In this document: piece by piece, positions 1 through 7,200 of the stretch
Layout of the letters: each line of letters starts with the position of its first letter
Position numbering within the stretch: position 1 is the stretch's first letter
Assembly (NCBI GenBank): GCA_028684915.1
Contig: JAQUEZ010000270.1
Coordinates: 1 to 7,906, forward strand
Source of the DNA: Desulfobulbus sp.
Lineage (GTDB): Bacteria; Desulfobacterota; Desulfobulbia; Desulfobulbales; Desulfobulbaceae
Length of the DNA: 7,906 bases
Reading direction: 5' to 3'
Position numbers and translations under genes: made by a program
The notes under the pieces: generated by a model
The model's database searches: none
Told to the model about the DNA's origin: nothing
Seen by the model: only the letters and a program-made list of their open reading frames with translations

Positions 1-68
1 TCGCGATTTGCGACAGCAATTCGCGGACTCTTGGGGGCCTCCTGTCGGAGAGGGTTATTTATATTGAA
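1..68. other. Left flank, no assignable gene
   Basis: All three forward frames are open across the window edge. One of them (codons beginning at base 2) reads ...RDLRQQFADSWGPPVGEGYLY and stops with TGA at 65-67, two bases before the large palindrome at 69-114. That would suit the 3' end of a gene followed by a terminator-like hairpin. However, 22 codons are too few to recognise a family, and the other frames stay open even longer, so open reading here is weak evidence. I see no start codon with a ribosome binding site on either strand. Confidence 0.2.
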
Positions 69-114
69 CCCGTCCAGTATTGCGCAAACGTTCGTTTGCG
101 CAATACTGGACGGG
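69..114. repeat. Perfect 46-bp palindrome (22-bp arms)
   Basis: Bases 69-90 are the exact reverse complement of 93-114, separated only by TT at 91-92. The core reads TTGCGCAAACG..CGTTTGCGCAA. As RNA it would form a stem of about 21 bp with a tight loop. Neither side has a run of T, so it is not a classical intrinsic terminator, although it could end transcription of a gene stopping at base 67. A third, single copy of the core half (ACGCAAAC, 118-125) follows just outside. The alternatives are a dimeric protein-binding site, such as a recombinase crossover site for the truncated recombinase gene downstream, or a remnant of a mobile element end. The structure is certain; the role is not. Confidence 0.85.
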
Positions 115-138
115 CTGACGCAAACAAAGGCCTTGCGT

Positions 139-190
139 GTTGCATAAATATATTGCATATAAAGAATATTTAGCAATAGATTTATGCAAC
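139..190. repeat. 18-bp-armed inverted repeat, probable operator or res subsite
   Basis: The left arm GTTGCATAAATATATTGC (139-156) pairs with 173-190 at 17 of 18 positions around a 16-base AT-rich spacer. Inside each arm the element TTGCATA or TTGC recurs with a 13-bp step (140-146 and 153-159, mirrored as TTAGCAA and TATGCAA at 171-187). The result is a fourfold array of half-sites in mirrored pairs. The array ends directly against an AGGAGG ribosome binding site (191-196). That position is where an autoregulated recombinase gene would have its operator or res subsite. Seen: symmetry and spacing. Inferred: binding by the product of the truncated gene at 202. Confidence 0.6.
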
Positions 191-201
191 AGGAGGCAAC
201 T

Positions 202-215
202 ATGCTTATCGGATA
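202..215 (+). pseudogene. 5' stub of a second serine recombinase gene, cut by the transposon
   Basis: A strong AGGAGG (191-196) sits 5 bases before ATG at 202. The codons then read ATG CTT ATC GGA TA-, giving M-L-I-G-(Y), and base 216 is the first G of the transposon inverted repeat, which turns the fifth codon into TAG. The intact TnpR in this window also begins MLIGY, but with different codons (TTG ATT GGC TAT), and MLIGYARVS is the typical start of the resolvase/invertase family. I infer that the transposon entered codon 5 of another resolvase or invertase gene. The remaining codons are not found after the right end of the element. Only four and two-thirds codons support this, so chance cannot be excluded, but the ribosome binding site and the palindromic upstream DNA fit. 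Confidence 0.5.
211..215. other. Possible left copy of target duplication (GGATA)
   Basis: GGATA directly abuts the left inverted repeat. The same five bases occur at 4264-4268, but 6 bp outside the tip of the right inverted repeat instead of next to it. Tn3-family elements make 5-bp duplications, so the length fits, whereas the displacement does not. It is either coincidence or a duplication separated from the end by a small addition (TAAAAG). Confidence 0.25.
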
Positions 216-254
216 GGGGTTGTAAGCCGGAACCCTCAGAATTTTTGACGTTCG
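216..254 (+). repeat. Left terminal inverted repeat (IRL)
   Basis: It starts GGGGTTGTAAGCCGG, with the GGGG tip typical of Tn3-family ends, and matches the right end at 29 of 39 positions, including an unbroken block of 15 (217-231). The inner part (TTGA.G.TCG) is also shared. It ends 13 bp before the tnpA stop codon. TnpA binds and nicks at this end. Confidence 0.9.
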
Positions 255-267
255 TTTAATCGCCGGA

Positions 268-3200
268 TTATTCCAAGGTCACGTTGGCTAACATTGCCTC
301 CAAATCGATCAGGTTTGTGTTGTCACGGAAAGTATAGTGCCCAAGGAAGTGGATATGTTGCCAAGCGACCGGAGAAATCTTCTGGAGTAAAGCCAATGCC
401 TTCTCGTTAGAATTTTTTTGAAACCGTTCAAGCAATAAGGAAAGCATGATCGAATTGTAAGCAATCACCACGTTGGATATCAGTCTGCCACACTGGTTGC
501 TGATTGCCACATCCAGGTCAGTCTTGCCGATCAGTTGTTTTTTGCCACTGACTTGGGAAATAAACGACCGTAGCTGATGATACGCTTCGACGCGGTTCTG
601 CGAGCGATGCACGTCACGTTGCAATTGAGGGTCACGCAAATAACGCAAGGTATAAATACTACGAACCAGCTTGTCGAATTCGAAGATGGCTTTCCGCGTC
701 CGGTTGTGCTGAGATACAGTACACAATTTGCGAATCAGCGTGCTTTGTGACATTTCCTTGAGTCCCAACGTAGCGACGATTTGATCGATATTGGCTTTTT
801 GGGACACGATGATTTGACGATCGATCTGCCCGACTGGTTGAATCAGAAATTTTTCGTAGTCTGCCGGATCATTGCCGCAGTACAAGTGTTTCAGTTGCGT
901 TTGCAGATTTGTGAAGCGTGGAGCCAGCTTCATACCGAAATAGTTCAAAATAGCGAAATTGGCTTTGTTGATGCTATGCATATCACCGGTAATTGTGGTC
1001 GGCATGATATTGGACATGTTGTTGTAACAGATATCGAAGACAAAATAGCTTTCGTGTTCATTGGCGCCGATCAATTTGGTTTGCAACGGAACATGATTGG
1101 CGAGATAGGTATAAGCGACCACGCCTTTGCCCCGCGCAAAATATTTGCGCGAGTGACGTGCCTTGACAGTTGGGCTGGCCGCCTCGAACTTCTGGCCGTC
1201 AACACTGCCGTAGAGCGATTCCAAGCCGAAAGAATAATGCGGAAAGATGGGAAGTCCGGCTATGAAATTGCTGACTAGGTCATTGGTTGCCTGCAACGTC
1301 GATAACCGCAAATATTGCTGATGTGTCGCGTCGATGACATGGTACGGAATGTCGCTGGTCTCGGCCATGCTCAGATTTCCATGGTTTAGCGCTTGGGCAA
1401 TAATTACCGCCATTAGGCTATCTTTATCGGCGACTTTTTTGGCGTAGCGTGGTTGCAGAGGTCTCAGTGCCGACAGAAAGTCGCAACGCTCATTCACAAA
1501 ACGAAAAATGTCGGCGATATCGCGGGCCGGAAGTTCGGCATAAAAGCCAGACTGTAACGCATCCTCTTTGTCGGCCTTTGGCTTGTGCCAGACAACCCTT
1601 TTCGTCGTCGAATCGTATTCTAGGTGCTTGAGTTTTCCCTGGCGCAGTTCGCGATCGAACTTTTTCCAAAGATCGCTGAGTTCGGTGCACAAGGCATCAA
1701 GTTGAACATCCACCGGTTGGCGCAACCAAGGGATATCTAATTGTTCAAGAACTTCTGCCTTTTGATTCATGGACACCAATTCGTCGCTAAAACGACGATG
1801 TGAAATGCTATCGTTCAAGTACAAATCGCCAGCGTCAAGACGTTTGCGGACCTGACGGTAAATCCAAAATTCGTAGCGGTCACCGTGCACGCCTGAGGCG
1901 TTGCCATCGCCATCTATTTTCAGGAGATAGGAGCGCAAGCGTTTTGGAACGGTGCCGTCAGGAATTTCATGAACGGGCCGTTGGGAAAGTCTTTGTTGAC
2001 GGGAATAGGTTGCCTTCATCCAGCGTAACGCCGCCAGCCATGGACAATCTGCCGTCGTGCTAGAAAATTTGAGAGCCATGTGCAACGGACGTAAGTGTTT
2101 TCGACAACGCGCCGCCACGTCATCCACCACTTGCCAACGCATCGCCATTTGACTTGATGACTTTTCGCACAAGCGCTGCCCCGTCGATAGCAAGACGTCT
2201 TTCGGCAATATGGTGTATGCCTGTTTACGTACTGAACCAAAAAGCGTCGCGTCATCGAAGGCGTCGTCAACGTATAGCAATAACAGACGGCCTACCTGTG
2301 GTGATTCCTGCCTTTTTTTGACCTGCGCTACGGCAAATTGCCGTTCCGCAACTTTCTTGGTTTCACCTTCGAGCTTTTTCAGGTGATAGCCCAGCGCGCT
2401 GACCAGATTGTCGCTGAGTTGCTGATAGCGCTGCCAGGCGTAGCACAGCAGGTACAAATTGGTTTGCCCGGACTTCAGATTCCTGAGGTCGTAGACCGTA
2501 TAATAGTGGGCAAGGCTTGCATAGTAGTACATGTTTTGTTGCGAGATATCGAGCGTCGGCAACAGCGCTTTTGCTACCCGGTATAAAGGCTCCAGGGTGG
2601 CGTGCTTATGACGTTCCGTCACCATCATGCCGTAGCCGAAGTGCTTGGCATCCTGCTTGATCGCCGCCAATTCGGACAGGGTGTCATCGTGCAACAGGAG
2701 TTTTTGCAAATCCGTTTGCGCGTTATTGTCGAGGGCTGCATCGACCAATTGTTCCAGCCGCCGCCGTTCCGTGGTGAGCGCTTCGCTGATGATCGTTTGC
2801 AAAGTGGTATAGCCGGGGCGTACGATTTTCCCTGTTTCCAAATGCGCGAGCAACTCGGTCAAAATGAAGGTCGGAGCGACATCTCGTCTCGCCATTTGCG
2901 TTGCTTGACTCACAAATGCTGGCCGGTTAGTTTCGGCCCACAGGCAATAGCCGAATAAGCGGATGATTTCGTTGCGCTGCGCATAATATTCGTACTGGCT
3001 CACCGGTTTCGTTACAAGCACCAACCCTTGGAAATAGCGTTGCAATGCAAACGCGACATCCTCCTGCGGTACGTCTTCCAAGGAAAAGCGAAAGAAAGTT
3101 TGCTTCGCTTTGAAGTAGCCGATTTGTAACAGGCAATATACTTGATTGGGGATGTCTTTACGCCGCAGCACTAAGGCCAGTTCATTTTCGGAAAGTGCCA

Positions 3201-3303
3201 AATAATCAGCACGCTGAAAGTCATCGAAGTCTGGCAGGCTGTAGAGCGCAAGTTTTTCATCTTCCGACAGGATTGTTAATCGTCTGCTATTGTTGGCGCG
3301 CAT
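268..3303 (-). CDS. tnpA: Tn3-family transposase TnpA
   Basis: The product is a 1011-residue DDE transposase that carries out replicative transposition by cutting at both 39-bp inverted repeats and joining them to a target. The length is normal for the family (about 950-1020). The N-terminal third (residues about 5-170, beginning RLTILSEDEKLALYSLP) is the DNA-binding region usually annotated DUF4158. The C-terminal half is the RNase H-like catalytic domain. The likely catalytic acid residues are D702 in SVDGQ, D774 in TGDMHS and E906 in NRVEAYHQLR. The ATG at 3303 opens MRANNSRRLTILSEDE, where the family normally starts; AAGGA lies about 13 bases upstream, a rather long spacing. The stop codon is 13 bp inside the left repeat. 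The gene diverges from tnpR, and expression of both is probably repressed by TnpR bound at res. No frameshift or internal stop is seen. Assignment to Tn3 TnpA is secure; the subgroup is not determined. Confidence 0.97.
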   Translation of the reverse strand: MRANNSRRLTILSEDEKLALYSLPDFDDFQRADYLALSENELALVLRRKDIPNQVYCLLQIGYFKAKQTFFRFSLEDVPQEDVAFALQRYFQGLVLVTKPVSQYEYYAQRNEIIRLFGYCLWAETNRPAFVSQATQMARRDVAPTFILTELLAHLETGKIVRPGYTTLQTIISEALTTERRRLEQLVDAALDNNAQTDLQKLLLHDDTLSELAAIKQDAKHFGYGMMVTERHKHATLEPLYRVAKALLPTLDISQQNMYYYASLAHYYTVYDLRNLKSGQTNLYLLCYAWQRYQQLSDNLVSALGYHLKKLEGETKKVAERQFAVAQVKKRQESPQVGRLLLLYVDDAFDDATLFGSVRKQAYTILPKDVLLSTGQRLCEKSSSQMAMRWQVVDDVAARCRKHLRPLHMALKFSSTTADCPWLAALRWMKATYSRQQRLSQRPVHEIPDGTVPKRLRSYLLKIDGDGNASGVHGDRYEFWIYRQVRKRLDAGDLYLNDSISHRRFSDELVSMNQKAEVLEQLDIPWLRQPVDVQLDALCTELSDLWKKFDRELRQGKLKHLEYDSTTKRVVWHKPKADKEDALQSGFYAELPARDIADIFRFVNERCDFLSALRPLQPRYAKKVADKDSLMAVIIAQALNHGNLSMAETSDIPYHVIDATHQQYLRLSTLQATNDLVSNFIAGLPIFPHYSFGLESLYGSVDGQKFEAASPTVKARHSRKYFARGKGVVAYTYLANHVPLQTKLIGANEHESYFVFDICYNNMSNIMPTTITGDMHSINKANFAILNYFGMKLAPRFTNLQTQLKHLYCGNDPADYEKFLIQPVGQIDRQIIVSQKANIDQIVATLGLKEMSQSTLIRKLCTVSQHNRTRKAIFEFDKLVRSIYTLRYLRDPQLQRDVHRSQNRVEAYHQLRSFISQVSGKKQLIGKTDLDVAISNQCGRLISNVVIAYNSIMLSLLLERFQKNSNEKALALLQKISPVAWQHIHFLGHYTFRDNTNLIDLEAMLANVTLE

Positions 3304-3573
3304 GGGAATTTGGTCGTCCTTCTATTCTCAGAAACGGAGGTTTGCGAGAAGCCTCTGCACGTCACCTGGGCAGCACACATAATCGAGACATTCCGGTTCT
3401 CACAAATAGTTCTTGAAACTGTATTATCAATCCGCTAGCATAACAATGAGTTTCGATAAATCCTTGTCGCCTCTCCCTCCTAGAACGCTTCCTCAGGATA
3501 AATTTTATGAAAGCTACTATCCCCAAGCTTACCCACCAAATACCTAAAGTCGCCACAAACCCGAGATGGGGAG

Positions 3574-3604
3574 TTGTTTTACCCATCCCAATATTTGCTA
3601 TATT
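3574..3604 (+). promoter_or_regulatory. Weak candidate tnpR promoter
   Basis: TTGTTT (3574-3579) and TATATT (3599-3604) are separated by 19 bases, longer than the ideal 17. Further A/T-rich choices (TAGATA, TATAAC at 3607-3616) lie closer to the gene. The -35 candidate sits inside the GATGGG..CCCATC inverted repeat, so a protein bound there would block it. The exact promoter is unproven. Confidence 0.3.
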
Positions 3605-3624
3605 TTTAGATATAACACTCTGTC

Positions 3625-3628
3625 AGGA
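3625..3628 (+). promoter_or_regulatory. Ribosome binding site of tnpR
   Basis: AGGA lies 7 bases before the ATG at 3636, a standard spacing. It supports this start, which also gives the family-typical MLIGYARVST beginning. Confidence 0.7.
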
Positions 3629-3635
3629 TTAGCTA

Positions 3636-4193
3636 ATGTTGATTGGCTATGCACGCGTTTCGACGCAAGTTCAAAACCTTGATCTTCAGATCGAAGCCTT
3701 AACTCAGGCAAACTGCAAGAAGATATTCGACGACAAAATCAGCGGCAGTCGCAACGAGCGACCAGGATTGGCAAAGGCTCTGGAAATGCTACGTGAGGGT
3801 GATACTCTTGTGGTGTGGAAGTTGGATAGACTCGGCCGCAGTGTCAAGAACCTAATCAATCTAGTCGGCGATTTGCAAACGCGAGGGGTCCAGTTCAAGA
3901 GCCTCACCGACGCCATTGACACCGGCACCACATCAGGCCGCTTCTTTTTCCACGTCATGGCTAGCCTGGCTGAGATGGAACGAGAACTAACGATTGAACG
4001 TACTCGCGCAGGATTAGAAATTGCTCGCCAGCTTGGCCGTAAAGGTGGACGCAGCCGAAAAATGACTGACAGTAAAATTGAGTCCGCCAAGAAATTATTG
4101 GCCAACGGCGTGCCACCTCGTGATGTGGCGAAAGATCTCGGGGTGTCAGTGCCCACACTGTATCGCTGGATACCTGCTTCTACCCGGCATTAA
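3636..4193 (+). CDS. tnpR: Serine resolvase TnpR (cointegrate resolution)
   Basis: The product is a 185-residue small serine recombinase, the usual size for Tn3-family resolvases. It resolves the cointegrate made by TnpA by recombining two res sites, and normally represses tnpA and tnpR. The N-terminal catalytic domain (about 1-120) contains the nucleophile S9 in YARVST, the D64-R65..R68 cluster in KLDRLGRS, and the MASLAEMERELTIERTRAG stretch (108-126) that starts the long dimerisation helix E. A basic hinge RKGGRSRK (135-142) leads to a C-terminal helix-turn-helix (about 145-180, with GVPPRDVAKDLGVSVPTLYRW) for DNA recognition. Divergence from tnpA across the presumed res region supports a resolvase over an invertase, though sequence alone does not separate the two well. 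It ends 25 bp before the right inverted repeat and points towards the kinase gene, so read-through could reach it. Confidence 0.93.
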   Translation: MLIGYARVSTQVQNLDLQIEALTQANCKKIFDDKISGSRNERPGLAKALEMLREGDTLVVWKLDRLGRSVKNLINLVGDLQTRGVQFKSLTDAIDTGTTSGRFFFHVMASLAEMERELTIERTRAGLEIARQLGRKGGRSRKMTDSKIESAKKLLANGVPPRDVAKDLGVSVPTLYRWIPASTRH

Positions 4194-4218
4194 CGCACCT
4201 TGCGACACCTCAAATATT

Positions 4219-4257
4219 CGAGCTTCAATGTTTTCGAGAGCTCCGGCTTACAACCCT
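4219..4257 (-). repeat. Right terminal inverted repeat (IRR)
   Basis: On the minus strand it reads AGGGTTGTAAGCCGG from the tip inward and matches the left repeat at 29 of 39 positions. The outermost base is A, not the G seen at the left end. The right end tip lies 19 bp before the ATG of the kinase gene, and no copy of the left flanking pentamer abuts it. Confidence 0.88.
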
Positions 4258-4260
4258 TAA

Positions 4261-4266
4261 AAGGGA
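4261..4266 (+). promoter_or_regulatory. Ribosome binding site of the hybrid kinase
   Basis: AAGGGA lies 10 bases before the ATG at 4277, a little longer than ideal. It is only 3 bases outside the transposon tip, so the kinase keeps its translation signal but little of its own upstream DNA. I see no good promoter between tnpR and the ATG. Confidence 0.55.
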
Positions 4267-4276
4267 TATTATAAAG

Positions 4277-7200
4277 ATGAATTATTCAAGTGTTATTGGG
4301 TTGGTTAACAATGCCGCTCTCTTGCTTGCTTTATGTCTCTTGTACGACATGCTGGGGCTCAGATTTCAAGACAGGAAAAGTTTAATTCAACAGTTCCTTA
4401 CAGGTATTGTTTTAGGAGCTATCGGATTGGTAATTATGTCCGACCCCTGGGATTTGGGGCAGGGGGTTGTGTTTGATACACGTTCAGTGCTCTTGGTCAT
4501 ATCTGGATTTTTCTTTGGGACCATTCCAGTCGTTTTGGCGGTGTTAATGACAGGTATTTTCCGTTTTGTAATGGGTGGGGCCGGAGTATGGACAGGCTTA
4601 GGTGTTATAGTGACCTCCGGAGCCATAGGTTTGCTGTGGCGATATTACCGTCGCAATACAATGCAGAATCCCTCCATAGGAGATTTGTACCTTCTTGGTA
4701 TTGTCGTTCATGTAGCCATGCTAGGCTGGATGTTCTTACTGCCATGGCAGGTTGCAATTGAAGTGCTTTCTAAAATCAGTTTGCCGGTGATGTTGATATA
4801 CCCGGTTGCCACGGCCATCCTTGGCAACCTAATGATCGTGAGTGAAAAGCGTAGACAGGCACAAGTAGAACTTCGCGAGAGCGAGGCCCGCATGCGTGCC
4901 ATTACCGACTCTGCTCACAATGCTATCATAATGATGGATCCGAATGGTCTCATATCCTATTGGAATCCTGCCGCCGAACGAATTCTTGGCTATACCCGTG
5001 ATGAAGCGATTGGTATAGATTTGCATCAGCTCATTGCGCCGCAGCGTTACCATGGCGTGCATAATGCTGCCTTTGCTAAATTTAAGTTGACCGGGCAGGG
5101 CGCCGCCATTGATGCAACGCTTGATCTGGAAGCTAACCATAAAAATGGTCATGAAATCGATATTGAGCTGTCTCTTTCAGCTCTTTATCTCCAGGATAGC
5201 TGGCATTCGGTAGGGATTATCCGCGATGTCACCGAGCGCAAGCAAGGCGAGGCAGCACTTCGAGCAAGCGAAGAAGATCTGAAGGAATCGCAGCGAATTG
5301 CTCATGTGGGTAGTTGGCGTTTAGATCTCGCGAGCAAGCAGGTCGTCTGGTCAGAGGAACTTTACAGAATATATGGCTTTGAACCGGCACTCTTCCCACC
5401 ACCATATACCGAACGCCAGGAGTTGTTTAAACCTGAAAGTTGGGACAGATTAGCCACTGCTCTACAAAATACAAAAGATACCGGAATCTCTTGTGATCTT
5501 GAGTTGGAAATTCTGCGGGTTGATGGAAGTCCTGGATGGATTTGGGTACATTGCATGGCGGTACTTGATACGCGGGGTCTAACAGTTGGCCTTCGGGGGG
5601 TGGCTCAGGACATTACTGGCCGCAAGCAGGTCGAGGAGGCATTGCGGGAAAGTGAAACTCGTTTCAAGGCCCTTCATAACGCATCTTTCGGCGGTATCGC
5701 CATTCATGATAAGGGAATAATTCTGGAATGCAATCAGGGGCTTTCTCGAATGACCGGTTATTCCATCGATGAACTGACCGGCATGAATGGTTTACTGCTC
5801 ATCTCCGAAAAGACCCGCGACCTAGTGCTGAGCAATATTCTTTCTGGATATGAAAAGCCCTATGAGGCGCTTGGTGTACGTAAAAATAACGAAGAATATC
5901 ATCTCCGCCTTGAAGCTCGAAATATACCATACAAAGGCAAAAATGTAAGGGCTGTCGAGTTTAGAGACATCACCGAACATAAACAAGCCGAGGAACTGAT
6001 TCAAAAACGGATTCTTTCACTCACTCAACCGGTAGAAGCTACTGAAGTCAAGTTTGAAGCTCTCTTTAATCTGGACGAAATCCAACGCGTCCAGGACGAG
6101 TTCGCTTTGGCGACAGGGGTTGCTTCTTTCATCACCGGCATTGACGGAACACCTATCACCAAACCAAGTAACTTCTGCTATCTGTGTAGCGATATTATCC
6201 GCAAGACCGAACAGGGCTGTGCTAATTGTTTCAAGTCCGACGCTTACGTTGGGCGCTATAACCCGGATGGTCCGATTGTACAGACTTGTCTCAGCGGTGG
6301 GCTGTGGGATGCCGGAGTCAATATTATCGTTGGTGGCCATCACATCGCTAACTGGTTGATTGGCCAGGTAAGAAACGAGACCCAAAGCGAAGATAAGATG
6401 AGAGTCTATGCCACTTTGATTGGTGCCGATGAGGAAGCTTTCATGCAGGCTTTTCGTGCAGTGCCTACCATGTCAGTTGAGCAATTTAGCCTGATCGCAC
6501 AGGCCCTGTTTACCCTTGTCCATCAACTGTGCACCACAGCGTATCAAAATGTCCAGCAGGCACGGTTTATTTCCGAACGAAAACAGGGTGAGCAAGAAAA
6601 GGAAAAGCTGGAAGAACAACTCCGGCAGGCCCAAAAAATGGAAGCAATAGGTCAGCTTGCAGGTGGCGTAGCGCACGATTTCAACAACATGCTTGGGGTG
6701 ATTATTGGTTACTCTGAATTGATCCTCGAACAGGTAGGCCCATCTCAACAATTCTACAATGAGTTGGAGGAGATCCGCAAATCAGCTCAGCGCTCCGCTG
6801 ACCTGACCCGACAACTGTTGACTTTTGCCCGCAAGCAGACCGTAGCACTCCAGGTGCTTGATCTGAATCAGACCGTCGAAGGGATGCTCAACATGCTGAG
6901 GCGACTCATCGGAGAGAACATTAAACTCATGTGGATGCCCGGAGCCAACCTCTGGCCAATCAAGATGGATCCGTCGCAGATTGACCAGATCCTGGCAAAC
7001 CTCTGCGTCAATGCCCGTGACGCTATTGCCGGTGTCGGTGAAATGACTATTGAGACGGGAAACGCTATCTTTGACGAAGAATACTGCGACGGGCACGCAG
7101 GGGCTGTTCCCGGGGAGTATGTGCGAATTGCCGTGAGTGATAATGGCAAAGGTATGGACAAGGCAATACTGGCCCATATCTTCGAACCGTTTTTTACCAC

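Larger units (their letters stand above)
3304..3635. promoter_or_regulatory. Divergent tnpA-tnpR control region with presumed res site
   Basis: This 332-bp gap separates the two start codons. In Tn3-type elements such a gap carries both promoters and the three-part res site where TnpR binds, recombines and represses. It is AT-rich towards tnpR (3590-3620). Recurring GGAT-containing elements occur in both orientations: ATTATCAATCC (3423-3433), CGATAAATCC (3454-3463), GGATAAATTTTAT (3496-3508) and GGATTAGCTAAT (3626-3637). GAAACT (3415-3420) and AGTTTC (3449-3454) form a loose inverted repeat centred on GCTAGC (3434-3439). GATGGG and CCCATC (3565-3570 and 3582-3587) form another. I cannot delimit subsites I-III. 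Possible tnpA promoter: TTGATA on the minus strand (3425-3430) with no good -10 element. No coding sequence is supported in the gap. Confidence 0.7.
216..4257. mobile_element. Complete passenger-free Tn3-family transposon (about 4.04 kb)
   Basis: The element is bounded by imperfect 39-bp inverted repeats and contains only tnpA and tnpR, transcribed away from each other. This is the gene order of Tn3 and gamma-delta, with res expected between the two genes. Both genes appear intact and all catalytic residues that I can locate are present, so the element may be active. There is no antibiotic, metal or toxin-antitoxin passenger: tnpA ends 13 bp from the left repeat and tnpR ends 25 bp from the right repeat. 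The flanks do not show an abutting 5-bp duplication, which suggests a rearrangement after insertion. I cannot assign it to a named transposon from memory. Confidence 0.9.

Noticed and set aside
139..190. CRISPR or iteron origin
   Set aside because: The repeats are two mirrored pairs of short half-sites, not a regular array of direct repeats, and no cas or replication gene is nearby.
781..1278. Long open frame on the plus strand antisense to tnpA (165 codons)
   Set aside because: It lies wholly within the catalytic part of the intact tnpA and mirrors its codon pattern, with no ribosome binding site or recognisable domain.
3362..3586. 74-codon minus-strand open frame in the tnpA-tnpR gap
   Set aside because: The gap is where res and the promoters belong, the predicted product is unrecognisable, and the ATG has no clear ribosome binding site.
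3704..4156. 150-codon open frame antisense to tnpR
   Set aside because: It is a shadow of the well-supported tnpR gene; the predicted protein is low-complexity, serine/arginine-rich and matches no family I know.
4248..4275. Promoter formed by the transposon tip and flank (TTACAA plus TATAAAG-like sequence)
   Set aside because: The -35 match is poor and the -10 would lie at the start codon, leaving no room for the ribosome binding site in the transcript.
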